This document shows positions 18,510-27,809 of a DNA stretch of 64,000 nt, piece after piece. Made by a program: the position numbers and the translations under genes. Positions within the stretch are counted from its first letter, which is position 1. Every line of letters begins with the position of its first letter. Source of the stretch: Muricauda sp. SCSIO 64092 (GTDB taxonomy: Bacteria; Bacteroidota; Bacteroidia; Flavobacteriales; Flavobacteriaceae). The notes beneath the pieces were generated by a model. That model was not told the origin of the DNA. It worked only from the letters and a program-made list of their open reading frames with translations, and made no database searches. The stretch lies in contig NZ_CP095413.1 of assembly GCF_023016285.1 (NCBI RefSeq), forward strand, positions 2,418,001-2,482,000. The letters run 5' to 3'.

Positions 18510-19733
18510 ATGAAAAAAATAGTTGGGTTTTGTGTTTTGGTCTTGTTCCTCGTGTGCTGCAAAACGACTGTTGAACAACCCAGCCTAAAGGAAGATGTCG
18601 CTTTTTTGGCTTCGGACGCTTTAAAGGGAAGGGCCACGGGTTCTACGGATGAAATAGAAGCGGCCACGTATTTGGCAAAACGACTGGAATCCATGGGCTA
18701 CGATTCCAAAGGAGGGGCAGGGACCTATTTTCAAACCTTTACCTTTAAAAACAAACGTGACCCACATCAGGAAATCCAATATGTTTCTGCTGGGGACAGT
18801 ACCATAACGGGGACCAATGTTATGGGATTTTGGGATAACAAGGCAGAAAAAACCATTGTCCTGGGCGCGCATTATGACCATTTGGGAATGGGTGGCGAAG
18901 GATCCCTGTACCGGGGAGAACCCGAAATCCATAATGGTGCGGATGACAATGCCAGTGGTGTGGCGGCCATCCTAAAACTTGCCCATCACTTGAAGGACAG
19001 CCTTACGGCAACCAATATTATGGTCCAATTCTATTCCGGGGAGGAGTTGGGGCTTTTGGGATCGAACTATTTCTGCAAAAACCCTACAATCGATTTGGAA
19101 AAGGTCAGCTATATGATCAACCTGGATATGGTGGGGAGGCTTCGCGAGGACAAAACGCTATCCATTAGCGGAGTGGGCACTTCCCCTATTTGGAAACAGA
19201 CCCTTAATGCCAATAACAATGGGTTTAAGCTGGTCTTAAATGAATCCGGTGTGGGCCCCTCCGATCATACTTCGTTTTATTTACAGGATATTCCAGCGCT
19301 CCATTTTTTTACGGGACAACATGAGGACTACCACAGGCCCACCGATGATGCGGATAAATTGAACTATGATGGGATGGAACAGCTTGTGGCGTACCTCACA
19401 TCCGTTTGTATGGATTTGGACAAGGGTTCCAAACTGATGTTCAAAACGACCAAAAATGAAAGTGAGGAAGTCCCTCGATTTAAAGTGGGGCTCGGCGTAA
19501 TTCCCGACTATTTGTTCGATGGAAAGGGAATGCGGATCGATGGAATAAGCGAGGACAAACCCGCTCAAAAGGCCGGACTTCAAAAAGGGGATGTGGTCAT
19601 TCAACTGGGTGATAGCACGGTAACGGATATGATGAGTTATATGCGGGCGCTTTCTTCCTTTGAAAAAGGGGATGCCACCAAAGTAGTTATCGACAGAAAT
19701 GGGGAAAAAATCGAAGTGGAAATTCAATTCTAA
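18510..19733 (+). CDS. M28-family zinc aminopeptidase with C-terminal PDZ domain, lipoprotein
   Basis: 407 residues from the ATG at 18510, which gives a lipoprotein signal MKKIVGFCVLVLFLVCC; the frame is open a few codons further upstream. The M28 domain shows zinc ligands: AHYDHLG, NGADDNASG, GEELGLLGS and NLDMVGR, and a late HEDYHRPTDDAD. Residues about 325-405 form a PDZ domain (GIRIDG-like GMRIDGISEDKPAQKAGLQKGD). Family members remove N-terminal residues from peptides outside the cytoplasm. Complete. Confidence 0.93.
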   Translation: MKKIVGFCVLVLFLVCCKTTVEQPSLKEDVAFLASDALKGRATGSTDEIEAATYLAKRLESMGYDSKGGAGTYFQTFTFKNKRDPHQEIQYVSAGDSTITGTNVMGFWDNKAEKTIVLGAHYDHLGMGGEGSLYRGEPEIHNGADDNASGVAAILKLAHHLKDSLTATNIMVQFYSGEELGLLGSNYFCKNPTIDLEKVSYMINLDMVGRLREDKTLSISGVGTSPIWKQTLNANNNGFKLVLNESGVGPSDHTSFYLQDIPALHFFTGQHEDYHRPTDDADKLNYDGMEQLVAYLTSVCMDLDKGSKLMFKTTKNESEEVPRFKVGLGVIPDYLFDGKGMRIDGISEDKPAQKAGLQKGDVVIQLGDSTVTDMMSYMRALSSFEKGDATKVVIDRNGEKIEVEIQF

Positions 19734-19804
19734 TACGCTAATAACTTCATTTAGAGCGGTATACTTTTTTTGATGTATTTTTGCAACCCAAAAAGAACAA
19801 AGCT

Positions 19805-20797
19805 TTGCCCAAAATAGGAGACATAGAACTACCTGATTTTCCCTTGCTTTTGGCACCCATGGAAGATGTGAGTGACCCTCCTTTTAGGGCACTCTGCAAG
19901 GAAAATGGAGCGGATGTGGTCTACACGGAATTCATTTCTTCCGAAGGGCTCATTCGCGATGCGGCCAAAAGCGTCATAAAACTGGATATTTACGAAAAGG
20001 AACGCCCTGTGGGGATTCAAATCTTTGGTGCGGAACTGGATTCAATGTTGCAGGCCATAGATATTGTTGAGCAATCAAATCCGGATATTATCGATATCAA
20101 TTTTGGTTGTCCGGTAAAAAAGGTGGTTTGCAAAAATGCCGGAGCAGGTATTTTGCGTGATATTCCGTTGATGGTAAAATTGACCGAAGCCATGGTAAAG
20201 CGGACCAAACTTCCAGTAACCGTAAAAACCAGGCTGGGATGGGACAGTGATTCCATCAAGATTGTGGATGTTGCGGAACAACTTCAGGATGTGGGGATTC
20301 AAGCGATTTCCATACACGGAAGGACACGGGTACAGATGTATAAGGGCCATGCTGATTGGAAGCCCATTGCAGCGGTAAAGAACAATCCACGGATGCATAT
20401 CCCCGTCTTTGGCAATGGGGATGTGGATACTCCAGAAGCTGCAGTTAGGATGCGGGATGACTTTGGTCTGGATGGGGCCATGATCGGGCGCGCCAGTATT
20501 GGCAACCCCTGGTTTTTCAATCAGGTAAAGCACTATTTTGAAACCGGGGAACACCTGCCTTCACCCACCATGGAAGCGCGTGTGGAAGCCGCCCGTCGCC
20601 ATTTGCAGATGGCCATTGATTGGAAAGGGGAAAAACTGGGTGTTTTTGAAACCCGCCGTCATTATACCAATTATTTCAAAGGGATTCCGCACTTTAAGGA
20701 ATACCGAATGAAAATGGTTACAAGTGATGATTCGGCTGATGTCTTTGCCGCTTTTGATGAGGTGTTGGAGAAGTTCGGGGACTTTCAATTTGCATAA
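19805..20797 (+). CDS. dusB: tRNA-dihydrouridine synthase (DusB-like)
   Basis: About 330 residues. The frame has no ATG; TTG at 19805 gives a start (LPKIGDIELPDFP) that matches usual Dus N-termini, while TTG at 19781 would add eight residues. The motifs are clear: LLLAPMEDVSDPPFR (FMN binding), INFGCPVKKVVCKNAGAG with the catalytic Cys, VTVKTRLGW, HGRTRVQMYKGHADW and FGNGDVDTPE. It reduces uridines in the D-loop of tRNA using FMN and NADPH. Complete and standard, apart from the non-ATG start. Confidence 0.93.
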   Translation: MPKIGDIELPDFPLLLAPMEDVSDPPFRALCKENGADVVYTEFISSEGLIRDAAKSVIKLDIYEKERPVGIQIFGAELDSMLQAIDIVEQSNPDIIDINFGCPVKKVVCKNAGAGILRDIPLMVKLTEAMVKRTKLPVTVKTRLGWDSDSIKIVDVAEQLQDVGIQAISIHGRTRVQMYKGHADWKPIAAVKNNPRMHIPVFGNGDVDTPEAAVRMRDDFGLDGAMIGRASIGNPWFFNQVKHYFETGEHLPSPTMEARVEAARRHLQMAIDWKGEKLGVFETRRHYTNYFKGIPHFKEYRMKMVTSDDSADVFAAFDEVLEKFGDFQFA

Positions 20798-20800
20798 CAA

Positions 20801-22006
20801 CTAGGCCAATAACTTTTTGGATATTCTACTGCTCGCTATTTTGGAAGAAATAAGCCCCAGCACGACTATGGTCCCCAAAACAATCAAGATGTTTACGAAC
20901 TGATATTCCACGGGATAGGCAAGGGACGGGGTAATGCGCCACCATTTGAACACCAATTGGGAAACCACGATCAACGAGCCCAAAGCAATACCTACCAAGC
21001 CCCCAAAACAGGTTACAAAGACCCCTTGGTAAAAATAAATCTGCCGTAGCTGCTTTATGGTCGTTCCCAAAGCAAAAAGTGTTTTGGAGTTTCCCCGTTT
21101 ATCCAAGATCATCATGATAATGGCGCCTACTACATTGAACAAGGCGATGATCAAAACCAAAGTAAAAATGAGATAGGTGGCCGTATTTTCCGTTTTCAGC
21201 ATTTTGTAGAGGGTGGTGTTCAATTCCTGACGGGACAGTACCAGCGCTTTGTCCCCAAGAACGGTTTTAAGGTGCTCCTTTGCCTTGGAAATGGCAACCC
21301 CTTCCTCCACCTTAAAATTGATACCTGAAATTTGGGTGGAATCCTTTTCCAAAAAAGCCTGAACCATGGGCAAAGGGGCAAATACGTAGGTCTTGTCCAA
21401 ACCATCTTCCACGGCGTACACTCCGCTTACCACCAGGGGCATTTGGTTATAAAAGGATTTTGAACCCAGCACATCGGCCGTAATGGAGCGATTCCCAGGT
21501 TTTAAGGTGATGGCATTCAGGGGCGACATATTGCCCATAGGACCGCCCAGGAGATTGAATATGCCAATACCAATGACGGCCTGATTTTCATCCACTCCCC
21601 AATTGCCAAAATACAGGGTGCTGTCCACCGCCGTAACCTGCCTGTAGTGTTCATCAACACCTTTGATGTAGGCGATACAGTTTTTATCGTCATAACTAAG
21701 GTATACCCGTTCCACTATTTCGTTGGAATAGGAGGCTATTCCTTCCGTGGTTTCCAGGGCATCCTTTTCTTCGGCAGTCAAGGAAAAGAATTTCCCAGTT
21801 ACGGGAACGGCCTTTACATCCGGGTCAAAGGTATTCGTAAACTGGAGGCTAAAGGTCTTGAGTCCCGCAAAAGCGGAAAGGACCAGAAATAAGGCCGCCG
21901 ATCCAATGATAATGACCAAAAAAGTAAAAAAGTTAATGATATTGACCGCATTCTGACTGCTCTTTGAGCGTAGGTACCGCTTGGCGATGTAGGTGGGGAA
22001 GTTCAA
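20801..22006 (-). CDS. FtsX/LolE-like ABC transporter permease
   Basis: 401 residues with an N-terminal membrane helix near residue 30, a large periplasmic domain, and three C-terminal helices in the FtsX domain (ATYLIFTLVLIIALFNVVGA; LGTTIKQLRQIYFYQGVFV). The start MNFPTYIAKRYLRSKSS is typical of LolC/LolE-type permeases in Bacteroidota. It probably works in lipoprotein or macrolide-type export with an ATPase encoded elsewhere. It follows rbfA by 2 bases on the same strand, so the two form an operon. Confidence 0.88.
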   Translation of the reverse strand: MNFPTYIAKRYLRSKSSQNAVNIINFFTFLVIIIGSAALFLVLSAFAGLKTFSLQFTNTFDPDVKAVPVTGKFFSLTAEEKDALETTEGIASYSNEIVERVYLSYDDKNCIAYIKGVDEHYRQVTAVDSTLYFGNWGVDENQAVIGIGIFNLLGGPMGNMSPLNAITLKPGNRSITADVLGSKSFYNQMPLVVSGVYAVEDGLDKTYVFAPLPMVQAFLEKDSTQISGINFKVEEGVAISKAKEHLKTVLGDKALVLSRQELNTTLYKMLKTENTATYLIFTLVLIIALFNVVGAIIMMILDKRGNSKTLFALGTTIKQLRQIYFYQGVFVTCFGGLVGIALGSLIVVSQLVFKWWRITPSLAYPVEYQFVNILIVLGTIVVLGLISSKIASSRISKKLLA

Positions 22007-22008
22007 AA

Positions 22009-22401
22009 TCAGGATTTCTTTCGCTTGTCCAACAAGTCCCTTTTTTCAATGGGATTTTCTTCCCCTTTCAAGGATTCCTCAATTTTTTCGATATAATCCA
22101 ATGAATCATCCAAATAAAAGTGAAGCTCCGGAACCCTTCGCAATTGGTTTTTGGTCCGTTGGGCCAATTCATGTTTGATCAGGGCCTTATTGGAACGAAT
22201 GCCATCCAATAGCGCATTGGCCTCTTTGGGCGGAAAAATGGAAACGTAAATCTTGGCAATGGACAGGTCCGTGGTTATGGAAACCTTGGTCACTGATATC
22301 AATACCCCTTTTAAGCCCCCTTCCGTGGCGGCCCGTTGAAGGACCTCCGCAATATCCTGCTGAATAATGCCCCCAATTTTCTTCTGTCGTTGCGTTTCCA
22401 T
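22009..22401 (-). CDS. rbfA: Ribosome-binding factor A
   Basis: 130 residues; starts METQRQKKIGGIIQQDIAEVL and has the KH-type core with VSITTDLSIAKIYVSIFP and HELAQRTKNQLRRVPELHF YLDDSLDY-type ending, diagnostic for RbfA. It binds the 30S subunit during 16S rRNA maturation. First gene of a two-gene operon with the FtsX-like permease. Confidence 0.96.
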   Translation of the reverse strand: METQRQKKIGGIIQQDIAEVLQRAATEGGLKGVLISVTKVSITTDLSIAKIYVSIFPPKEANALLDGIRSNKALIKHELAQRTKNQLRRVPELHFYLDDSLDYIEKIEESLKGEENPIEKRDLLDKRKKS

Positions 22402-22576
22402 GCTGCAAAATTATTCATTTCATCTGTTCCTTTCTTATTTTCTTTTCGGTCAGATGCAATTCGCCTTTGGAGATTTACTCTAGAAAAATAAATTGTTAGT
22501 GCTCATTTCATGACCAATCTCAGCATTTCTTATTTTTAGTACGAGTAAATTGTGCCCGGATTAACAGTATTTCACC

Positions 22577-22978
22577 ATGGATAAAATTGAACACATCGGT
22601 ATTGCAGTAAAGGATTTAGCGGTTTCCAATACACTTTTTGAAAAGCTATTGGGTGTACCAAGTTATAAAATGGAAGAAGTGGCTTCAGAAGGCGTGAAAA
22701 CCTCATTTTTTAAGTCGGGACCCAATAAAATCGAACTTTTGGAGGCGACCCATGCGGACAGTGCCATTGCAAAGTATTTGGAGAAAAAAGGCGAGGGAAT
22801 CCACCACATTGCCTTTGCCGTTGATGATTTGGAGGCGGAAATAAAGCGATTGGAAGGGGAAGGGTTCGTGGTGTTACCGGGATTTCCCAAGAATGGAGCG
22901 GATAATAAGCGCGTTGCATTTTTACACCCAAAAGGCACCAACGGCGTTTTGACCGAGCTTTGTCAGGATTTGGGGTAA
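22577..22978 (+). CDS. mce: Methylmalonyl-CoA epimerase
   Basis: 133 residues, the usual length. Two glyoxalase-type beta-alpha-beta-beta-beta units; the metal ligands are visible as His in IEHIGIAVKDL, Glu in NKIELLEA, His in GIHHIAFAVDD and Glu in GVLTELCQ. The enzyme interconverts (R)- and (S)-methylmalonyl-CoA in propionate metabolism. Monocistronic; an AT-rich promoter region precedes it. Confidence 0.95.
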   Translation: MDKIEHIGIAVKDLAVSNTLFEKLLGVPSYKMEEVASEGVKTSFFKSGPNKIELLEATHADSAIAKYLEKKGEGIHHIAFAVDDLEAEIKRLEGEGFVVLPGFPKNGADNKRVAFLHPKGTNGVLTELCQDLG

Positions 22979-23138
22979 GGGGGCAGTATGCAGTAGCTGT
23001 GCACAGTCCTATGAGAAGGTACTGATTCGTAATTACGAATTGTCAAAAGCTGGAAGACGGAACATCGCGGAAATTGGGTGAGGACCAAGGAAGCCGACGG
23101 TGGATTCGCTTCGCAACGACAGCATCAATTTTCCGCTT

Positions 23139-25505
23139 TCAATTGGCATCGCCCAACTCCTTAATGCAGCAGGGCTGCTGTTCCGTAAGTTTTATTTCTT
23201 CCGCCCCGTGATGGATGGTAAGGGCCTTGCCTTTTTTTAGCGTATAGGTCACCTTGTCCCTTTGGATCATCACCTCCAGCAGTTTACCACGAACCGTTAA
23301 AGGGAAGCGCACCGCTCGGGTCCGGGGAGGGCTTTTGGGATTAAAGCTGATTTTACCCCCATAATCACGCAAACCGGCCAAACCATATACGATGGCCATC
23401 CATGTGCCGCCCATGGAAGCGATATGGGCCCCGTCCTTCACATTTCCCCCTACATCGGCCAGATCCATCCAGGCGGCATACTTGATTAGCTCCATGGCCC
23501 TATCCAGATACCCCAGTTCAAATGCCAGGATACTGTAGACGCAGGAAGACAATGAGGAGTCTCCCGTAGTTAGGGGATCGTAGTAGTCGAAATTCTTTTT
23601 CTTTTGTTCCTTCGAAAATTCATGGCCCAAAAGAAACATGGCCATGACTACATCGGCCTGTTTAATGACCTGAAAGCGGTAGATGACCAGGGGATGGTAG
23701 TGGAGCAGCAAAGGATAGTTTTCCAAAGGGGTATTTTCAAAATCCCAGACTTCCTTTTTCAGGAATTCATCATCCTGTGGATGAATTCCTTTTTCTTCAT
23801 CGTATGGGATATACATTTTGGCTGCGGCATTTCTCCATTCTTCGATTTCTTCCGGGCCAAGATCGGTATCCTTTGCCAAGCCCTCAAAGCTGTCCGGCGC
23901 CTTTTTCCGAAGCAACTCCAAACTCTCCACGGCGTATCGTAGATTTTCACGGGCCATTATGTTGGTAAAGGCATTGTTGTTTACAATGGCGGTATATTCA
24001 TCTGGCCCCGTTACGCCATGGATATGAAACTGGTCCTTTCCGTTAGTTGAATAGAAGCCCAGATCGGCCCAGAAGCGTGCCGTTTCGATCAGCATCTCGG
24101 CCCCGTATTCAAAAAGAAACTCCTCATCGCCGGTTACCTCAACGTATTTTCTCAAGGCGTACATGATATCCGCATTGATATGATATTGTGCGGTTCCAGC
24201 GGCAAAAAAAGCAGAAGCTTCATCGCCGGTAATGGTTCTCCATGGGAAGAGCGCCCCTTTCTGATTAAGTTCCCTGGCACGTTTGCGCGCTTTATCCAGA
24301 AGGCTGTATCGGAAACGCAGAAGGTTCTTGGCCACTTTTGGCGAGGTATAGATTAAAAAGGGCATCAGGTAAATCTCGGTGTCCCAGAAATAATGACCTT
24401 CATAGGCTTCTCCGGTAAGACCCCTGGCCCCGATTCCGGTGCCTTCCACACGAGCGGACGCCTGAAGGATATGGAATAGATTAAAGCGGAGGCATTGCTG
24501 CGTTCTCCGGTCTCTATACATGGAAACTTCAATATCGCTGTTGGTCCAAAAATTGTCCATAAAGCGCTGCTGGCCCTCGGTCAATTCTTCGAAACCGTCT
24601 TGTGTCACGGAGTCCAGTGTTCGTTCGGTACGCTCGCAAAGTTCAACAACGGGCGCATTTCGGGAACTGTGGTACACCATGTATTTTATCATCCGAAAGG
24701 GCACTCCCTCCTCGGCTTTTAGCGAATAAACGATCTTGGCGGAATCCTCATAACACTCGCTTTTATAGGAATAGGTATTCTCCGTTTGAATCTCATGATC
24801 TACACCACAGGCCAGCGTCATACCACTGGTACGGATCTGATGCCCTAAAAGCACCCTTTGGTCGTTAACCTGACTCACTTGTGGCACAAAAACACTATGG
24901 TCGAATTTGGGGGATTTTCTCGGATCCTCCTTATCCTCCTTAGGATCAAGTTTCTCCGTGGGACAACGTAATTTAGAGGAGATGATGAGTTTGGCCGGTG
25001 CATTCAGCACCGTCACCTCATAGGAAATGGCGGCAACATGCCGGTGTTCCATAGAAACGATTCGGGTAGAGCGGATGGAAACGCGTTTGCCAGAAGCGGT
25101 TTCCCAAAGAACAGTCCGATTCAGGGTGCCGGCTTTCATATCAAGTACCCGTTCATAAGACTTAAGATCTGCGGTAGGAAGGTAAAATGGCTCGTCATCC
25201 ACATAGAGCCTAATTACTTTGCTATCAGTAACATTCAGCATGGTTTGCCCCGTTTTGGCAAATCCATAGGCAGATTCCCCATAACGGATGGGCCATTGTT
25301 CATGAAATCCGTTGATAAAGGTTCCCCGCTGTACCACAGGCGTTCCTTCCTCATGGTTGCCCCGAAAACCAAGATAGCCGTTTGCAATGGCAAAAACGGT
25401 TTCATCCTGGGCCAGATATTGGGGTGAATATTTTTTTTGGATGAACCTCCAATCATCCAAAGGATAAATATGCCTGGGGGGGAGTTTAATATTTTTCGAA
25501 ATCAT
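23139..25505 (-). CDS. Glycoside hydrolase family 65 phosphorylase (maltose phosphorylase type)
   Basis: 788 residues, typical for GH65. Order: N-terminal beta-sandwich (NGYLGFRGNHEEGTP near residue 45), linker, (alpha/alpha)6 barrel with GLTGEAYEGHYFWDTEIYL, and the catalytic Glu in HGVTGPDEYTAIVNNNAFTN, then a C-terminal beta domain. GH65 enzymes phosphorolyse alpha-linked disaccharides such as maltose or trehalose; the exact substrate cannot be told from motifs. No beta-phosphoglucomutase gene is adjacent in this window, so pathway partners are elsewhere. Confidence 0.93.
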   Translation of the reverse strand: MISKNIKLPPRHIYPLDDWRFIQKKYSPQYLAQDETVFAIANGYLGFRGNHEEGTPVVQRGTFINGFHEQWPIRYGESAYGFAKTGQTMLNVTDSKVIRLYVDDEPFYLPTADLKSYERVLDMKAGTLNRTVLWETASGKRVSIRSTRIVSMEHRHVAAISYEVTVLNAPAKLIISSKLRCPTEKLDPKEDKEDPRKSPKFDHSVFVPQVSQVNDQRVLLGHQIRTSGMTLACGVDHEIQTENTYSYKSECYEDSAKIVYSLKAEEGVPFRMIKYMVYHSSRNAPVVELCERTERTLDSVTQDGFEELTEGQQRFMDNFWTNSDIEVSMYRDRRTQQCLRFNLFHILQASARVEGTGIGARGLTGEAYEGHYFWDTEIYLMPFLIYTSPKVAKNLLRFRYSLLDKARKRARELNQKGALFPWRTITGDEASAFFAAGTAQYHINADIMYALRKYVEVTGDEEFLFEYGAEMLIETARFWADLGFYSTNGKDQFHIHGVTGPDEYTAIVNNNAFTNIMARENLRYAVESLELLRKKAPDSFEGLAKDTDLGPEEIEEWRNAAAKMYIPYDEEKGIHPQDDEFLKKEVWDFENTPLENYPLLLHYHPLVIYRFQVIKQADVVMAMFLLGHEFSKEQKKKNFDYYDPLTTGDSSLSSCVYSILAFELGYLDRAMELIKYAAWMDLADVGGNVKDGAHIASMGGTWMAIVYGLAGLRDYGGKISFNPKSPPRTRAVRFPLTVRGKLLEVMIQRDKVTYTLKKGKALTIHHGAEEIKLTEQQPCCIKELGDAN

Positions 25506-25910
25506 CTGGTCTGTTTACACACTGTCCAAAAGCAGGACTCAAATTTTAAGGGTCATCGTATTTCCCAATAGTTCAAATGGCCTTCTAGAAAAAAGTCTAA
25601 TATAATTGAAAGTAAGGTAGCTTGCCAACCCATACTACGTTAATGCAGAATATAACATTAATTTGACATTGGGGTTCTGCCCGGGCAACAGCCAAGAATA
25701 GGACCTATAGTATTGTGGTAGCGGAAAATAAATAGTAGTTTTGCATCCTTCTTCGCCACTATAGCGCATGAAATTTGGCAATAGGGGACCAGAAGAAGGA
25801 AATATTGAAATACGGATAGTTGATTTTGGAGATTTTCCATCATCAATTATCCATTGACAACGGTCCAATACCTGTCCATTTAGCAGATGGTAGGCGGGGC
25901 TCAGTTGGTT
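25506..25910. other. Non-coding gap before the GIY-YIG gene
   Basis: No convincing gene. AT-rich; a short frame of about 70 codons on the minus strand has no family signal and no start context. Confidence 0.5.
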
Positions 25911-25970
25911 ACCTGCCTACCTGGCGCCCGCCTACTGGCCGTAGGCCGGCAGGGTAACGGCAGGCAGGGA
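25911..25970. repeat. GC-rich palindromic repeat
   Basis: A segment running from CCTGCCTACCTGGCGCCCGC to GGTAACGGCAGGCAGG, able to fold into a long imperfect hairpin (CCTGCC ... GGCAGG with an inner GGCC core). It is much more GC-rich than its surroundings and resembles REP-type elements, but is not the same family as the one at 2449. Confidence 0.55.
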
Positions 25971-25993
25971 GTAGCTGACGTTCATTTAATAAA

Positions 25994-26233
25994 ATGGTTT
26001 TTGTTTACGTTCTTAAAAGCGAAATTGACAATAGGCTTTATGTTGGGTTGACCCAAAATGTTGAGAAGAGGCTTAGAGAACATAATAGCGGAAAAACAAG
26101 AAGTACAAAGGGATATCGCCCCTGGCAATTGATTTATGTCGAGGAATATCCCGATCGACCCACTGCGAGAAAACGAGAGAAGTACCTTAAATCGGGGTAC
26201 GGCAAGCAGTGGTTAAAGAATAAACACAACTAG
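25994..26233 (+). CDS. GIY-YIG nuclease superfamily protein
   Basis: 79 residues: VYVLKSEIDNRLYVGLT is the GIY-YIG-like start (the second motif reads LYVGLT), RLREHNSG carries the conserved Arg/His, and PWQLIYVEEYPDRPTARKRE has the catalytic Glu, followed by LKSGYGKQWLK. Single-domain proteins of this UPF0213-like group are common in Flavobacteria, often next to structural RNA genes; their substrate is unknown. Its stop codon overlaps the first base of the tRNA that follows. Confidence 0.88.
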   Translation: MVFVYVLKSEIDNRLYVGLTQNVEKRLREHNSGKTRSTKGYRPWQLIYVEEYPDRPTARKREKYLKSGYGKQWLKNKHN

Positions 26234-26306
26234 GTCCTATAGCTCAGTTGGTTAGAGTAGCTGACTCATAATCAGTTGGTCCCTGGTTCGAGCCCAGGTG
26301 GGACCA
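26233..26306 (+). tRNA. tRNA-Met(CAT) (elongator, or Ile2 if lysidine-modified)
   Basis: Perfect cloverleaf: acceptor GGTCCTA / TGGGACC, D-stem GCTC/GAGT, anticodon arm GCTGA-CTCATAA-TCAGT, T-arm CCTGG-TTCGAGC-CCAGG, discriminator A. Canonical, unlike the divergent tRNAs at 46-49 kb. Its 3' end is repeated downstream several times. Confidence 0.93.
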
Positions 26307-26319
26307 CGACAGTGGTAAG

Positions 26320-26349
26320 AAAGCCTTCACGAAAGTGAGGGCTTTTTTC
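26320..26349 (+). terminator. Terminator after tRNA-Met
   Basis: Stem AAGCCTTCAC / GTGAGGGCTT with a short GAAA loop followed by six T. Confidence 0.85.
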
Positions 26350-26370
26350 ATGGAATGAACCTGGGTGAGA

Positions 26371-26518
26371 AGTTCATGCCGAGCGGAGCCGAGGTAAGCC
26401 CAGGTGGGACCACGAAGTGGTGGAAAAGCTGCAACGATAGTTGTAGCTTTTTTTGTGCAACAAAGACCGGGCGAGAAGTTCATGCCGAGCGGAGCCGAGG
26501 TAAGCCCAGGTGGGACCA
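26371..26518 (+). repeat. Tandem copies of a tRNA-Met 3'-end module (attachment-site-like)
   Basis: The 3' end of the tRNA (CCCAGGTGGGACCAC) recurs at about 26400-26414 and 26503-26518, each time preceded by the same block GAAGTTCATGCCGAGCGGAG CCGAGGTAAG. The first copy is followed by its own terminator (AAAAGCTGCAAC / GTTGTAGCTTTTTTT). Duplicated tRNA 3' ends are the footprint left by elements that integrate into tRNA genes. The rest of 26519-26898 shows no gene. Confidence 0.75.
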
Positions 26519-26898
26519 CTTTAAAAATCCGTAATTCATTGATAAAAAGATGATTGCGGATTTTTTGTTTCTTTGTTGTACGGCAATTGTATTGTAAGTC
26601 TTTTTAAGAGCAATGATTTAAGTTACTTTATTGGAAAAGCTAAAAGTTATTCAGAAAATCTAAATAATTAGGACCCCCCGGGTTGGAATAATTCAATTTC
26701 TTTTTCAGTGGATAAGGTTATTGTAATGTAGGTCCTTTTTCAGAAAACGAAAAGAAAGCAATACCGCCGTTTTGCAATCATGATAGGTTTTATAACTATT
26801 CAACAGAGTTAAAAAAATTGTAAAAGCAATGGTATCTTGACGCATATGGCCTTAGGATAAGTATTATCTTAGTTAAGAAGGAATATTATTCAGACTGA

Positions 26899-27666
26899 AT
26901 GAGCAACAATGTAATTTATGAAGAACGAGCATGTCTATTCCTTGACATTTTAGGTTTTTCTGAGCATGTGAGACAAAGTACCGATAAAAACAACCTTGAA
27001 GTCACTTCAAAAGCAAGAGAAATTTCTGAGCTTTTAAATCTTCTACCGATTAAAATGCGCTCAATTGGGGAGTCCAATAGGAATAGAAGAATTACTCAAT
27101 TTAGTGATTCCATTGTTGTTTCATTTGCACTATCCGACAAAAATGCCTTTGTAGAATTATTGGATGATATCATGAGGATTATAATAAATTTTATCCTTAA
27201 AGGATATTTGGTTAGAGGTGGAATTTCTTACGGAAAATTGTTCCATAATGATAATCTTGTCTTTGGCCCGGCAATGATTACTGCATATGAACTGGAGTCC
27301 AGAATAGCAATATACCCTAGGGTAATATTTGATAAAGAACTGGTTGACACATTGATCCAAAATGGAGATACAGATTTAAAATCATTGCTTCTTAATGATG
27401 TAGAGTCATCTTATTTTTGGAAGGAGGACTTCGATGGTAAGTATTATTTGAATTTTTTCAAAGGCTCTGAGTTTTATATGGATGAACACGAATATTACCG
27501 TACTTTTCTTAGAGAATTAAGAATATTTATTACCAAAGCACTAAAAAATCGCAGCTCACAAACTGTAAGGACCAAGTATGGATGGTTACGTACCAAATAC
27601 AATGAGTTAATAGATAATCTAAAAGAGAAAAGTAGCTATTATGATATACCCAGGAAGATAGCATAG
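26899..27666 (+). CDS. Nucleotide-cyclase-like domain protein, probable defence or signalling gene
   Basis: 255 residues with no recognised name. The pattern LFLDILGFSEHV near the start, ITQFSDSIVVSF around residue 75, GYLVRGGISYGKL around 105 and FGPAMITAYELE with YPRVIFD resembles the class III nucleotide cyclase (cyclase homology) fold, with Asp residues at the two expected metal-binding places. This is a family seen scattered in mobile regions. Whether it makes a cyclic nucleotide is unknown. It lies just inside the tRNA-flanked island, 143 bases before the ATPase operon. Confidence 0.5.
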   Translation: MSNNVIYEERACLFLDILGFSEHVRQSTDKNNLEVTSKAREISELLNLLPIKMRSIGESNRNRRITQFSDSIVVSFALSDKNAFVELLDDIMRIIINFILKGYLVRGGISYGKLFHNDNLVFGPAMITAYELESRIAIYPRVIFDKELVDTLIQNGDTDLKSLLLNDVESSYFWKEDFDGKYYLNFFKGSEFYMDEHEYYRTFLRELRIFITKALKNRSSQTVRTKYGWLRTKYNELIDNLKEKSSYYDIPRKIA

Positions 27667-27809
27667 AAGTATTTTCCTAATTGTTTTCAAAAATTTCCTA
27701 CATTGGGTTTTTTTGTTTCAAACACGGCAATCAACCTAATTAATTTTTTCAAATTTGAAGTCTAGGCGTAAGGCATAGAAGTCATTTTGACATATTTCCA
27801 ACAAGACCA

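Noticed and set aside
19764..19805. A -7 box (TATTTTTG) just before the dus gene
   Set aside because: No -33 element at proper distance, and it would place the start of transcription at or after the TTG start; I use it only to prefer the later TTG.
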